From positions 1,178,001 to 1,242,000 of the forward strand of contig NZ_CP126994.1 in the NCBI RefSeq assembly GCF_030252425.1: a stretch of DNA of 64,000 nucleotides. Direction: 5' to 3'. The translations under genes and the position numbers were made by a program. Numbering within the stretch: the stretch's first letter is position 1; each line of letters opens with the position of its first letter. The DNA is from Acidisoma sp. PAMC 29798 (GTDB lineage Bacteria; Pseudomonadota; Alphaproteobacteria; Acetobacterales; Acetobacteraceae). Shown in pieces: positions 24,607-33,582 of this stretch. The notes under the pieces were generated by a model. That model was not told the DNA's origin and made no database searches. It saw only the letters and a program-made list of their open reading frames with translations.

Positions 24607-25910
24607 CGGAAACCTCGATGGACGGCGCCCTGACGCGGGCTGCCGTCATTCTGCCGTGGGAGCGGGTGGAGGCGAGTGACAGCCGCCGCTCCAGCGAGGC
24701 GAGACTGGCGGAAGCCATGGGTCTCGCGGCCTCCATCGGCCTCGTGCTGGTCCATTCCGCCATCGTGCCACTGCGTGGCCGCCGACCCTCCGCCCTGTTG
24801 GGGTCGGGCCAGGTCGAGATGGTGCATCAGGACCTCAAATCCCATGAGGTCGATCTGGTGGTGATGGACACGGCGCTGACGCCGGTCCAGCAGCGCAACC
24901 TGGAACGCGCCTGGGACTGCAAGGTCATCGACCGCACCGGTCTCATCCTGGATATCTTCGGGGAGCGTGCGCGGACCCGGGAAGGGGCACTCCAGGTCGA
25001 ACTCGCGCATCTGGATTACCAGAAATCCCGCCTCGTCCGGTCCTGGACCCATCTTGAGCGTCAGCGCGGCGGCTTCGGCTTCTTGGGCGGCCCCGGTGAG
25101 ACTCAGATCGAGGCGGATCGGCGGCTGATTTCCACGCGCATGGCGCGGCTGAAGAAAGAGATCGAGGAGGTGCGGCGCACCCGTGGGCTGCATCGCAGCG
25201 CCCGCCAGCGCACGCCTTACCCCGTGATCGCCCTGATCGGCTACACAAACGCCGGTAAATCGACGCTGTTCAATGCCATGACGGGCGCTGCGGTCCATGC
25301 TGAGGACCAGCTTTTCGCGACGCTGGACCCCACCATGCGCAGCATCGCGCTGCCTTCGGGCGCACCGGCCATCCTGTCTGATACCGTCGGCTTCATCAGC
25401 GACCTGCCGACCGAACTCGTGGCGGCCTTCCGCGCGACCTTGGAGGAAGTGTCCGAGGCCGATGTCATTCTTCACGTGCGTGACATCGCGCATCCGGATA
25501 CGGCGGCGCAGAAAGCCGATGTGCTGCGCGTCTTGGATGCGATGGTGAAGGAGGGCAATCTCGATGCGGATTGGCCGAACCGCACCATCGACGTGCTGAA
25601 CAAGGCCGATCTGCTCGGCGGCGTCGAGATGGTTCCGGGCGTCGTGGCGCATCATGACGGCGGCACAGACGCTCTCCCGATCTCCGCCCTGAACGGCGCG
25701 GGGCTGGACCGGCTGCGCGACGCGATCGACCATCGGCTGCAGAGTGCGAAGGAGGTCACCTCCTTTAACCTCGTGCCATCCGACGGGGCGCGGCTCGCCT
25801 GGCTGTATCGGCACGGGGAGGTCATCTCCCGTGAGGATGAAGAGGAAGCGATTCGCGTGACGGTGCGTATGCTGCCCGCCGACCGGGCCCGGTTCGAGAG
25901 TCTGGCATGA
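24603..25910 (+). CDS. hflX: Ribosome-associated GTPase HflX
   Basis: Translation-related GTPase that splits stalled ribosomes; 435 residues, normal length. The N-terminal HflX domain contains [10 protein letters not shown] and [18 protein letters not shown], a glycine-rich hinge [19 protein letters not shown] leads into the G domain, with G1 [10 protein letters not shown]3 DTVGF and G4 NKAD. Its ATG is in the hfq stop codon, the classical proteobacterial hfq-hflX arrangement, and its own stop overlaps the next gene (ATGA). Confidence 0.97.
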   Translation: MTETSMDGALTRAAVILPWERVEASDSRRSSEARLAEAMGLAASIGLVLVHSAIVPLRGRRPSALLGSGQVEMVHQDLKSHEVDLVVMDTALTPVQQRNLERAWDCKVIDRTGLILDIFGERARTREGALQVELAHLDYQKSRLVRSWTHLERQRGGFGFLGGPGETQIEADRRLISTRMARLKKEIEEVRRTRGLHRSARQRTPYPVIALIGYTNAGKSTLFNAMTGAAVHAEDQLFATLDPTMRSIALPSGAPAILSDTVGFISDLPTELVAAFRATLEEVSEADVILHVRDIAHPDTAAQKADVLRVLDAMVKEGNLDADWPNRTIDVLNKADLLGGVEMVPGVVAHHDGGTDALPISALNGAGLDRLRDAIDHRLQSAKEVTSFNLVPSDGARLAWLYRHGEVISREDEEEAIRVTVRMLPADRARFESLA

Positions 25911-26731
25911 CGTCCTTCACCAAAGCCCATCTGCATGACCTCTGGATGCTGATGCGTCAGGCGACGCAGAGCGAAATCATGCCGCGCTTCCGCCAACCCG
26001 ACACCTGCGCGGTGCGCGAAAAGACCAGCGCGCTCGATCTGGTGACGGATGCGGATGAGGCCGCCGAGCGATTCATCACCGCCGGTATCGGCCGCATGTT
26101 TCCTGGCGCGCTGGTGGTGGGGGAGGAAGCGACGGCCGCCGATCCGTCGCTTCTTCGCAAGTTGGGTGACGCCGATCTGGCCTTCGTGGTCGATCCGGTG
26201 GACGGCACGGCGAATTTCGCCGCCGGCCTGCCGCTGTTCGGTGTCATGGCGGCGGCAATCGTCCGTGGTCAGATCGTGGGTGCGGTGATCCACGACCCGA
26301 TTGGCGATGACGCAGCGCTCGCGTTGCGCGGTGGTGGCGCCTGGATGGAGCAGGCGGATGGCAGCCGGCGCGATCTTCGTGTTGCCGCGGCGGCACCGCT
26401 GGAGCGGATGACCGGCGCGATCAACTGGCGCCATCTGCCCGAGCCCGAGCGGCACAACATGCTGAATGCGCTGCCGCGTTTCGCGGCGACTTGGGATTAT
26501 CGCAATGCGGCGCATGAATACCGGTTGCTGGCGCAGGGTTTTGCCCATGCGGCGGTGTTCGCCCGCATGATGCCTTGGGATCATGCGCCGGGCTGGCTGA
26601 TCCATCAGGAGGCCGGCGGCTATTCCGCCCGCATGGACGGCTCGGCCTATACGCCGACGGAAACCACCGGCGGCCTCATCCTTGCGCCCGACCGCCCGAG
26701 TTGGGAGGTTGTGCGCGGGTTGATGGGATGA
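25907..26731 (+). CDS. Inositol monophosphatase family protein
   Basis: Mg2+-dependent phosphatase of the IMPase/FIG superfamily, 274 residues. Metal-binding motifs: GEE near residue 73, DPVDGTANF near 93-101 and the C-terminal WDHAPGWLIHQEAGG (about 223-237). Substrate could be inositol phosphate, histidinol phosphate or another sugar phosphate; the family does not reveal which. It overlaps hflX (ATGA), so it is cotranscribed with hfq-hflX. The next two genes have clearly different composition, so this is the last gene of the housekeeping unit. Confidence 0.9.
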   Translation: MTSFTKAHLHDLWMLMRQATQSEIMPRFRQPDTCAVREKTSALDLVTDADEAAERFITAGIGRMFPGALVVGEEATAADPSLLRKLGDADLAFVVDPVDGTANFAAGLPLFGVMAAAIVRGQIVGAVIHDPIGDDAALALRGGGAWMEQADGSRRDLRVAAAAPLERMTGAINWRHLPEPERHNMLNALPRFAATWDYRNAAHEYRLLAQGFAHAAVFARMMPWDHAPGWLIHQEAGGYSARMDGSAYTPTETTGGLILAPDRPSWEVVRGLMG

Positions 26732-26753
26732 CGAGGCTGAGTAGGAGACGAAA

Positions 26754-27248
26754 ATGAGCTTGCGGGACCGGCTGCTTGTCTTGAGCCAGGGCGTCGAGGG
26801 GTACAGCGCCGAAGAAGTGGTCGCTGAGTGGCAGTCCGCTGTCGTTTGCCTATTCGATGAACTGAAATCGTATCTAGTGGATTACATCAAGGACAACCTT
26901 TTAACCGTTGAGGAGGAACGAATACCGGTCTTTGAAGAGCGGCTGGGAGCCTATGAAGGTTTGAGACTGAAACTTCGGAGTGGGAGTTCGCTTGTTAACG
27001 TTACGCCTGTTGGCCGTATCGTTGCTGGCGCGGTTGGTCGAGTCGATATGTCCAATGCAGGTTGGCCTGGTCATGGGTACATGCTGCTGCGTCAACGGTT
27101 TGAACCGCCTGAATGGCAGATCACTCATAGGGAATCCAACCCGTTCATTCGCACTAAGGGTGGTCCTCTGGACGCCGGCAAAATTGTCTTCTTTGAGCCG
27201 TTAAGTAAGTCGGCATTCGAACAAGCACTCGAATCCTTGTTCGAGTGA
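26754..27248 (+). CDS. Hypothetical protein, first gene of AT-richer two-gene cassette
   Basis: A 164-residue soluble protein I do not recognise. ATG at 26754 follows AGGAG at an ideal six bases, so it is well translated. The N-terminal half is acidic and helical (EGYSAEEVVAEWQSAV, DNLLTVEEERIPVFEERL); the middle has GSSLVNVTPVGRIVAGAVGRVDM, which resembles a beta-rich core; the end is WQITHRESNPFIRTKGGPLD. No signal peptide, membrane segment or known catalytic motif is visible. Base composition is visibly lower in GC than the flanking genes. It ends four bases before the GTG of the HEPN-like gene, so they form an operon, possibly a toxin-antitoxin or defence pair. Confidence 0.75.
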   Translation: MSLRDRLLVLSQGVEGYSAEEVVAEWQSAVVCLFDELKSYLVDYIKDNLLTVEEERIPVFEERLGAYEGLRLKLRSGSSLVNVTPVGRIVAGAVGRVDMSNAGWPGHGYMLLRQRFEPPEWQITHRESNPFIRTKGGPLDAGKIVFFEPLSKSAFEQALESLFE

Positions 27249-27252
27249 CGCT

Positions 27253-27789
27253 GTGACCTCGGTTGATGAGGCGTATCAAAGATATTTTTACCTCACTGAC
27301 GCCCTAGGCCGCCTATATCGCGCTTCGATCTCTAAACCGATATCCGAAGAAAACATTCGGCTTGGCCTCACACGGACTGGCGACACGTTAGTGCAGGCGA
27401 AAACAAAAATTACTCAGCGCCTAGACACCACTCAAGCCCGACTGGCCGAACTCGCGCTGATTGATATGTGCTCAGCGTTCGAGAGCGAGTGTTTGAGACG
27501 GATTCCGACGGCTGTTGGCGAAGCCAAACGCGTCCTCACGGAGCATTATAACGTGCCCGTGATGTCGCAGATCACCAATCAGCTTGTGCGACAAGCAGAG
27601 GATTTTGGATCTCTAGACGCGCTTTTCAAAGCTGTGGAGAGCCGTCTTCGTCCAGAAGTCGGGGCTCAGCTTCGAGACCTTAAAAATGAGCGCAATCGAA
27701 TCGCCCACGGGACGAAGTCACCACCCAAAAATATTCAACTTGAAGACGCCAGGGAACTGCTAAATGCGGTCCTTGAGCTGATCTGCTAA
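27253..27789 (+). CDS. Hypothetical protein with HEPN-like RNxxAHG motif
   Basis: A 178-residue, mainly helical protein. Near the C-terminus the stretch LRDLKNERNRIAHGTKSP contains RNRIAH (R147-H152), the Rx4H ribonuclease signature of HEPN domains, here in the RNxxAHG form seen in RiboL-PSP/MAE_28990-like HEPN families. An N-terminal helical region contains LALIDMCSAFESECLRR, also typical for HEPN folds. Start GTG 27253 has no strong ribosome site and probably relies on coupling to the preceding gene, whose stop is four bases upstream. The last four bases overlap the stop of the convergent molybdopterin gene. Bases 27301-27360 have 31 G/C of 60, below the window norm, suggesting transfer. 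Function as RNase toxin is inference. Confidence 0.75.
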   Translation: MTSVDEAYQRYFYLTDALGRLYRASISKPISEENIRLGLTRTGDTLVQAKTKITQRLDTTQARLAELALIDMCSAFESECLRRIPTAVGEAKRVLTEHYNVPVMSQITNQLVRQAEDFGSLDALFKAVESRLRPEVGAQLRDLKNERNRIAHGTKSPPKNIQLEDARELLNAVLELIC

Positions 27790-28541
27790 CTCCCGCTGAA
27801 CCAATTATACCCCTGGTCTTCCCAATATCCGCCGGGGTTATCGTTGGTCACGTAAAGCGCCGCGATATGCTTGGGATTCTTGAAACCAAGCTTCGTCGGA
27901 ATGCGCAACCGCATCGGAAATCCGAACTCGGCCGGCAAAGGCTTGCCGATGAAATCCAACGCCAAAATCGTCTGCGGATGGAGCGCGCTTTCCATGTCGA
28001 TGCTGGAGTAGTAGCGATCGGCGCATTTGAAGCCGACGTATTTGGCGCGCGTATCGGCGCCAATCTTTTGCAGGAACAGCCGCAGCGGCACGCCGCTCCA
28101 TTCGCCGATCTGGCTCCACCCCTCGACGCAGATATGCCGCGTGATCTGGTTCTCCTGCGGCATGGCGCGCAAGCGGGCGAGGGTCCAGGGCGTCTTGTCC
28201 TGCACCAGGCCCGAAACCTCCATCTTCCAGGTCGCACCATCGATATCCGGCACATCGTCTTCATCATAGAAGGCGTTGAACTTGAAGGGATTGGTGATGC
28301 GGCTGGCGGGAAACGTCGCGGCCAGGCGCGTCTTGCTGAACAGCAAGGCCTGCACGCGGTCATTGAACCGCAACATGGCGAACAGCGCGCGATCCGTCAT
28401 ATCCCCATCGGCAAGATTGCAGCCGGTCAGCATCGTCAGGGCGCCGAGCGATAGCCCTGTCTTGAGCATCAGCCGCCGCTCGACACGCTTCAATTCCGGG
28501 GCGAGGTCGCGGGCGCTGAGAAGGCCGGGTTCACGCTTCAT
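27786..28541 (-). CDS. Molybdopterin-dependent oxidoreductase (sulfite oxidase/YedY-like)
   Basis: A 251-residue protein with a single oxidoreductase molybdopterin-binding domain. Moco-binding text is RHICVEGWSQIGEWSGVPL, whose Cys ligates molybdenum, then KPLPAEFGFPMRLRIPTKLGFKNPKHI, typical of the sulfite-oxidase fold. The N-terminus has ERRLMLKTGLSLGALTMLTGC: an RR-type, possibly Tat-dependent signal, possibly with a lipobox (MLTGC). It lacks the dimerisation domain of true sulfite oxidases. The gene overlaps by 11 bp the cytochrome b gene upstream, so the pair probably forms a periplasm-facing redox enzyme with its membrane electron partner. Substrate unknown. Confidence 0.9.
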   Translation of the reverse strand: MKREPGLLSARDLAPELKRVERRLMLKTGLSLGALTMLTGCNLADGDMTDRALFAMLRFNDRVQALLFSKTRLAATFPASRITNPFKFNAFYDEDDVPDIDGATWKMEVSGLVQDKTPWTLARLRAMPQENQITRHICVEGWSQIGEWSGVPLRLFLQKIGADTRAKYVGFKCADRYYSSIDMESALHPQTILALDFIGKPLPAEFGFPMRLRIPTKLGFKNPKHIAALYVTNDNPGGYWEDQGYNWFSGS

Positions 28542-29193
28542 GAGAAATCTCCGGCTCTGGGTCGAGGCGCGCGCGGCCGGTGATCATGGTCGGCAAAGTG
28601 CGCGGCACCAGAATGACCAAGGCCAGATGGATGACCACGAAGCCAACAATGCCCGTCATGGCCACGAAATGAACCCAACGGACGCTGGGATAGCTGCCGA
28701 GGATGGCCGCTAGAAACTGAAGTTGCACCGGCTTCCACATCGCGAGGCCGGACAGCACGGCGAGGATGCCGAACAGCAGCACCATGATGTAGAGCAGCTT
28801 CTGCACGGCGTTATAGACGCCCGGCGTATGTCCCAGCTTGAAGGTCAGTGCCGAGCGGAAATCGCCCCAGACGCTGCGGGCGCTGAGCGGAAAGAACGAT
28901 CGCGAAAAGTGTCGTGCAGCGAGGCCGTACCCGACATAGACGATGCCATTGGCGACCAGCAGCCACATGGCCGCGAGATGCCAGGCGATGGCGCCACCCA
29001 ACCAGCCGCCCAAGGTCATCCAGGGCGGGAAGACGAGGGGCAGAAACGGTGCGGCATTGAAAATCTGCCAGCCACTCATCACCATGCAGACAATCGCAAC
29101 CGCACTGATCCAATGGGTGATGCGAACGACCAGGGGATGAACCGTAACAACGCGGCCCTTGCTTCTGCCAGTCTGTGCCATCGACGCGTTCAT
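28531..29193 (-). CDS. Cytochrome b561-type membrane subunit
   Basis: Membrane cytochrome b of 220 residues with four to five helices. Conserved His residues sit in helices: HPLVVRITHWISAVAIVCMVMSGW (first helix, two His), GAIAWHLAAMWLLVANGIVYV, and SVRWVHFVAMTGIVGFVVIHLALVI (last helix). This is the diheme DUF4405/Ni-hydrogenase-like cytochrome b pattern, which carries electrons between the quinone pool and a periplasmic oxidoreductase. It overlaps the molybdopterin enzyme gene by 11 bp. A strong hairpin (29212-29241) lies about 20 bp upstream of its start. Confidence 0.9.
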   Translation of the reverse strand: MNASMAQTGRSKGRVVTVHPLVVRITHWISAVAIVCMVMSGWQIFNAAPFLPLVFPPWMTLGGWLGGAIAWHLAAMWLLVANGIVYVGYGLAARHFSRSFFPLSARSVWGDFRSALTFKLGHTPGVYNAVQKLLYIMVLLFGILAVLSGLAMWKPVQLQFLAAILGSYPSVRWVHFVAMTGIVGFVVIHLALVILVPRTLPTMITGRARLDPEPEISHEA

Positions 29194-29211
29194 CCCCCAA
29201 AGCCAGTGCTA

Positions 29212-29260
29212 TAACATACGGCGGTTGGCCGCCGTATGTTACGCGCAAAGTTACTGCGCG
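29212..29260. repeat. Perfect 13-bp stem-loop plus a second short stem
   Basis: Arms TAACATACGGCGG (29212-29224) and CCGCCGTATGTTA (29229-29241) pair perfectly around TTGG. Next to it CGCGCA (29242-29247) and TGCGCG (29255-29260) form a second stem around AAGTTAC. The region lies between the secreted protein gene and the cytochrome b gene, which are both on the minus strand. There is no U-run, so it is either an mRNA processing/attenuation site or a protein-binding site. Confidence 0.75.
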
Positions 29261-29265
29261 AACGC

Positions 29266-29877
29266 TTACTGGGGCGGCGTAATGCCGTTTTCACCATAGA
29301 GGATAAATTCGGCCGTCTTCGGATCGGTCTTGGGCGGATTGACGATCACTTTGACGCCGGGCGTCACGCGCGCCGCGGTGCCAGGTGCGATCATGACGAT
29401 CGGCACATTTGTCGGCACCATGATCTTTTGCTCGCCGCCCTTGTAGGTCACGGTCATGATATTGCCATTGGACACCACGAGGTGGCCGACGGTGCCATTG
29501 GTCATGGAACTCGTTTTACCGAGATCCCAGGGGTAATGGCCTTCGCCGGCGCCGGCCATCGCCGGGGGAAACACCGTCACTTCAAGTGCGCGCAGCATGC
29601 CGTTGCCGGCCGGCACGGCGGCGGTGCCGATATAGCTGCCGGCCTTGATGTCGGACATTGCGCCGGTCGTCTCACCCACATATTTCGTGTCTGGGGTGAT
29701 CGCGAAGCTGGCCGAGCCGCCGTCGCGGGTCTTCAGGTCGATTTGGGTGGCGCTGATGGTGGAGACTGTGCCGCGTGTGCGGGCGGAGGCCGCTTGGGCG
29801 ACGACGACGGTACCGAGAAGGGCGAGGCCCATGGCGGCCGCGGCGAAGGGTGTCTGGCGCATGTTATTCCTTTGCAT
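29266..29877 (-). CDS. Secreted hypothetical protein (DUF5666-like)
   Basis: A 203-residue protein with a clear signal peptide (AAAAMGLALLGTVVVAQAAS). The mature part has repeated short beta elements typical of DUF5666-like domains: RTRGTVSTISATQIDLKTRDG, SYIGTAAVPAGNGMLRALEVTVF, HLVVSNGNIMTVTYKGGEQKI and PGTAARVTPGVKVIVNPPK. It probably has an OB- or beta-sandwich-like fold in the periplasm. It lies 72 bp upstream of the cytochrome b and molybdopterin genes on the same strand, so it is likely an accessory of that redox enzyme. The start could be either of two nearby Met codons (residues 1 and 6). Exact function unknown. Confidence 0.72.
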   Translation of the reverse strand: MQRNNMRQTPFAAAAMGLALLGTVVVAQAASARTRGTVSTISATQIDLKTRDGGSASFAITPDTKYVGETTGAMSDIKAGSYIGTAAVPAGNGMLRALEVTVFPPAMAGAGEGHYPWDLGKTSSMTNGTVGHLVVSNGNIMTVTYKGGEQKIMVPTNVPIVMIAPGTAARVTPGVKVIVNPPKTDPKTAEFILYGENGITPPQ

Positions 29878-29937
29878 GACGATAGGCAGGCGGGTGCCTG
29901 CCGCCTCACCGCATCATACGCGCGAAGGCTTTCGCGG

Positions 29938-30729
29938 TTACCGCGCTATCGGCCGATCGGTCGCACGTTCCCGTGCGGCATCTCCAAAGGCTTTGAAGAT
30001 GGCGCTGGAAAGAACATCGTGGTCGAACCGGAATTCCGGGTGCCACTGGATGGCCGTCGTGAATCGTTTCGCACCCGGATGATGGAATGCCTCCACCAGA
30101 CCGTCTGGCGCACGGGCTTCCACGACCATTCCAGGCGCCAGGCGATCCACGCCCTGCTCATGCAGGGAGTTCACGCGCCAGCGCGCCGCCTCGCCGGTCC
30201 AGCGGGCAAACTGGCCGCCGGGCTCCAAGGACACCTCATGCGCTGGGGCATATTGCTCGGGGATCGGCAGGCTCTTGTCGAAGCGATGGTCCAGCGCGTC
30301 CCCCACATCATGCAGTTTGGGGTGCAGCGTGCCGCCGAAGGCGACGTTCATTTCCTGGCAACCCCGGCAGACGCCCAGCATCGGCACGCCGGCGGCCAGT
30401 GCGGCGTGGATGAGGCCGAGGGACATAGCATCGCGGTTGGGGTCGGCGGGCAGCACCTGATCCTCCGGCGCCCGGCCATAGAGGGCGGGCGCGACATTGG
30501 ACGGGCTGCCGGGCAGGAAGATGCCGTCCACCAGATCGAGGATTTCCGCGTAGTCGATGCTCTGGGTCGCTGGCGTACCATCCGTGTCGCAGATGCGTCC
30601 GGGGATCAGGATTGGCACAGCATCAGAGCCGACCGTGACGGCATAAAGGTACTTCTCGACCACGAGATGCGCGATGTGCCCGGACATCCCGGTCACATCG
30701 CAGACAAATCCAATCACCGGCCTTCGCAT
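29938..30729 (-). CDS. puuD: Gamma-glutamyl-gamma-aminobutyrate hydrolase family (class I glutamine amidotransferase-like)
   Basis: Peptidase C26-type amidohydrolase, 263 residues from ATG 30729. The nucleophile elbow is MLGVCRGCQEMNVAFGG (Cys), and the catalytic His is in IQWHPEFR. The start region RRPVIGFVCD is typical of PuuD, and VDGIFLPGSPSNVAPALY is the family's second motif. The enzyme releases GABA from gamma-glutamyl-GABA in putrescine breakdown. It is divergent from the puuA-puuB-aminotransferase operon, sharing a 190-bp control region (30730-30919). The frame is open upstream to 30783, but AAGGA precedes the ATG at 30729. Confidence 0.92.
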   Translation of the reverse strand: MRRPVIGFVCDVTGMSGHIAHLVVEKYLYAVTVGSDAVPILIPGRICDTDGTPATQSIDYAEILDLVDGIFLPGSPSNVAPALYGRAPEDQVLPADPNRDAMSLGLIHAALAAGVPMLGVCRGCQEMNVAFGGTLHPKLHDVGDALDHRFDKSLPIPEQYAPAHEVSLEPGGQFARWTGEAARWRVNSLHEQGVDRLAPGMVVEARAPDGLVEAFHHPGAKRFTTAIQWHPEFRFDHDVLSSAIFKAFGDAARERATDRPIAR

Positions 30730-30919
30730 CAATCGCAATCCTTCACACTCAATCTCGCCAATACATAGCCATGCGCGGAACATTCAAGGACCACGGGAAA
30801 GCGGGACACCGCCATGCCTACCATACATCGTAATAGCGGAACTTTGGCGCGACTGGACCCCCGACTTGGGCCGGACACCCTTTATGCGGTAATGATACTG
30901 TCGCAATAGCGAGAGTCTC

Positions 30920-32281
30920 ATGACGATCCTCCCCAGAATCGCGGCCGCCGGCAAATCGAAGAAGTCCCAAGGAGGAATCGTCGAAGCCTTCGTCATCGAC
31001 GGTAACGGCGTGCCACGCGGCAAATGGCTGCCCGCCGAGAAGCTGTCCGACGTCAGCGACAAGGGTCTGCTGATCCCGCGCTCCGTATTCGCGCAAGACA
31101 TCTGGGGCCGGGACGCCGATGAGGCCGGCCTCGCCCATGGCACCGGCGATCCGGACGGGCTGTGTCGCCCGGTCGAAGGGTCGGTCCTGCCCATTTCCTG
31201 GCTGTCGCGCCGCGCCACGCAGGTGATGCTGCGTATGGTCGATGCCGCCGGCGCGCCCTATTTCGCCGATCCCCGCACCGTGCTGGAAGGCGTGCTGGCC
31301 CGCTTCAAGGACGCGGGACTGACGCCGGTGGTCGCGACCGAACTCGAATTCTATTTCATCGAGCCGACCGAGACAGCGGGCGAAACCCCACGCCCCAGCG
31401 GCGCCGACGCCCAGCGCTGGAAGGGCTGGCAGCAGAATGTGCTCAGCCTCGATGAGTTGCACGCCTATGACGTGATCTTCGCCGATATCGCGCGCTTCGC
31501 CGCCGAGCAGGGCATTCCGCTGGACGGTGCGGTGCGGGAAAATGGGCCGGACCAGTACGAGTTGAACTTCACCCATACCGATGATGTCGTGCGCGCGGCG
31601 GATTGGACGATCATGCTCAAGCGCATCGTCAAAGGCGCCGCGCGGCGCCATGGCATGGACGCCACCTTTATGGCCAAGCCCTATGGCGGTTTCGCTGGCA
31701 ATGGCATGCATACCCATCTCAGCCTGCTTGATCGCGCCGGCGCCAATATCTTCGTGGCCGAAGGCCATGCGGAGGGCGGAAAGCTGCGCCAAGCCATCGG
31801 CGGGATGCTGAATACGATGAAGGACAGCATGCTGGTGCTGGCGCCTCATGCCAATTCCTATCGCCGTCTGACGCCCGCCGCCCATGCGCCGACCCGCCTG
31901 AGCTGGGGCATCGACAATCGGACCGCCGCCATTCGCGTCATTGAAGCTGGCCCCGCCACGCGGATCGAGCATCGCGTTGCGGGGTCGGATACCAATCCCT
32001 ATCTGACCATGGCGGTGATCCTCTCCGCCGCGCTGCACGGCTTGCAGACGGGCGCCGTGCCGCCTGAACCCACGGTCGGCGAGCACAGCGAATCCGGCTG
32101 CGAAAGCCTGCCGACCACCTGGGATGAGGCTTTAGCCCGTTTCGAGGCGTCCGACTTCATCGCCGAGGCCCTGGGTGCGCCGTATCGGCATATCTTCGCT
32201 GCCGTGAAGCGGCAGGAGATTGAGGAGTTTAGGGCTCATGTCACGGAAATCGAATACGACGCCTATTTGAAGACCGCGTGA
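30920..32281 (+). CDS. puuA: Glutamine synthetase family, probable gamma-glutamylputrescine synthetase
   Basis: Type I GS-like ligase, 453 residues. Metal and nucleotide motifs: TELEFYFIEP (Glu pair), NGPDQYELNFTHTD, FMAKPYGGFAGNGMHTHLSL and the Arg-rich NRTAAIRVIEAGP...RIEHRVAGSDTNPYL. The N-terminal beta-grasp part is short, as in PuuA/GlnA3-like proteins rather than canonical GlnA, and there is no adenylylation tyrosine site I can point to. It ATP-dependently couples glutamate to putrescine. It overlaps the next gene (ATGA). The identity as PuuA rather than another GS paralogue rests on context: puuB-like oxidase, aminotransferase and divergent puuD. Confidence 0.9.
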   Translation: MTILPRIAAAGKSKKSQGGIVEAFVIDGNGVPRGKWLPAEKLSDVSDKGLLIPRSVFAQDIWGRDADEAGLAHGTGDPDGLCRPVEGSVLPISWLSRRATQVMLRMVDAAGAPYFADPRTVLEGVLARFKDAGLTPVVATELEFYFIEPTETAGETPRPSGADAQRWKGWQQNVLSLDELHAYDVIFADIARFAAEQGIPLDGAVRENGPDQYELNFTHTDDVVRAADWTIMLKRIVKGAARRHGMDATFMAKPYGGFAGNGMHTHLSLLDRAGANIFVAEGHAEGGKLRQAIGGMLNTMKDSMLVLAPHANSYRRLTPAAHAPTRLSWGIDNRTAAIRVIEAGPATRIEHRVAGSDTNPYLTMAVILSAALHGLQTGAVPPEPTVGEHSESGCESLPTTWDEALARFEASDFIAEALGAPYRHIFAAVKRQEIEEFRAHVTEIEYDAYLKTA

Positions 32282-33582
32282 TGAGCAGCGCAGCGACGAC
32301 GCCCGAAGCGCATACGGGCTCCTATTACGCGGCGACGGCCAATCCCTCGCCCTATCGTCCCCCGCTCATGGGCGAGGTGCGGGCGGAGGTCTGCATCATC
32401 GGCGCCGGCTTCTCAGGCATTTCGGCGGCACTCACGCTCGCCGAGGGCGGCATCGCTGCGGTCGTGCTGGAAGGCAAGCGCGTCGGCTGGGGCGCGTCAG
32501 GGCGCAATGGCGGCCAGATCGTCAATGGCTATAGCCGCGATCTCTCCACCATCGAAGGTCGCTACGGTAAAGGTCCCGCCAAGGCGCTGGCCGATATGTC
32601 CCTCGAAGGCGGCGACATCATCCGCGACCGTGTGGCGCGGTACAACATCGCCTGCGACCTCGTCGATGGCGGATTCTTCGCCGCCTTTACGCCGCGCCAG
32701 ATGCGGGAGTTGGAGCATACCAAGCGGGTCTGGGAGAGCTACGGCCATACCGAGCTGGAGATGGTCGATCGCAACCGTCTGCCCGGCATCGTGGAGACCG
32801 ACATCTATATCGGCGGCCAGATCGACCATCGCGGTGGCCATATCCATCCCCTCAACCTCGTTCTGGGCCAAGCCGCTGCCGCCGAAAATCTCGGCACGAT
32901 CATCCATGAGGGCAGCGCGGTCACGCGCGTCGAGGATAAGGGCCATGAAGTCCTCGTTCACACCGCGCAGGGCATGGTGCGCGCCAAGACCGTCATCGTG
33001 TGCGGCAATGCCTATCTCGGTGACGCCGTACCCGATCTCACCAACAAGATCATGCCGGTGTCGAGCCAGGTGGTGACAACCGCGAAGCTCGACCCCGCGC
33101 TGCTCGATCGCTTGTTGCCGCGCAACCAGTGTGTCGAGGACTGCAACTATATCCTCGACTACTATCGCCGCACGGCCGATGACCGGCTGCTGTTCGGCGG
33201 CGGCGTGGTGTACGGCGGCACCGACCCCGCGAGCATCGAGGGCAAGATCCGCCCGCACCTGGAACGCACCTTTCCGGCACTGCGCGGCACCAAACTCGAC
33301 TTTGCCTGGAGCGGCAATTTCGCCCTGACGATGACGCGCGTGCCCCATGTCGGGCGGCTATCCGCGAATGTCTTATTCAGCCATGGCGATAGCGGTCATG
33401 GGGTGACCACCACGCATCTGCTTGGGCGGCTTCTCGGCGAGGCAGTGATCGGCCGCACCGCGCGCTTTGATGTCTTCGAACGACTGCCGTATTTGCCGTT
33501 TCCCGGCGGTCGCGCGCTGCGCGTGCCACTCACGGTGTTGGGTTCCTGGTATTACGGCTTACGCGATCGCCTCGGGGTTTGA
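32278..33582 (+). CDS. puuB: FAD-dependent gamma-glutamylputrescine oxidase
   Basis: DAO-family flavoprotein, 434 residues. The N-terminal Rossmann motif is [18 protein letters not shown] at about 38-55, followed by [13 protein letters not shown], the covalent/FAD-proximal Ser/Gly segment typical of PuuB-like oxidases. The C-terminus has [22 protein letters not shown]. It oxidises gamma-glutamylputrescine to the corresponding aldehyde with release of ammonia and H2O2. It overlaps puuA upstream (ATGA) and the aminotransferase downstream (TGATG). Confidence 0.92.
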   Translation: MMSSAATTPEAHTGSYYAATANPSPYRPPLMGEVRAEVCIIGAGFSGISAALTLAEGGIAAVVLEGKRVGWGASGRNGGQIVNGYSRDLSTIEGRYGKGPAKALADMSLEGGDIIRDRVARYNIACDLVDGGFFAAFTPRQMRELEHTKRVWESYGHTELEMVDRNRLPGIVETDIYIGGQIDHRGGHIHPLNLVLGQAAAAENLGTIIHEGSAVTRVEDKGHEVLVHTAQGMVRAKTVIVCGNAYLGDAVPDLTNKIMPVSSQVVTTAKLDPALLDRLLPRNQCVEDCNYILDYYRRTADDRLLFGGGVVYGGTDPASIEGKIRPHLERTFPALRGTKLDFAWSGNFALTMTRVPHVGRLSANVLFSHGDSGHGVTTTHLLGRLLGEAVIGRTARFDVFERLPYLPFPGGRALRVPLTVLGSWYYGLRDRLGV

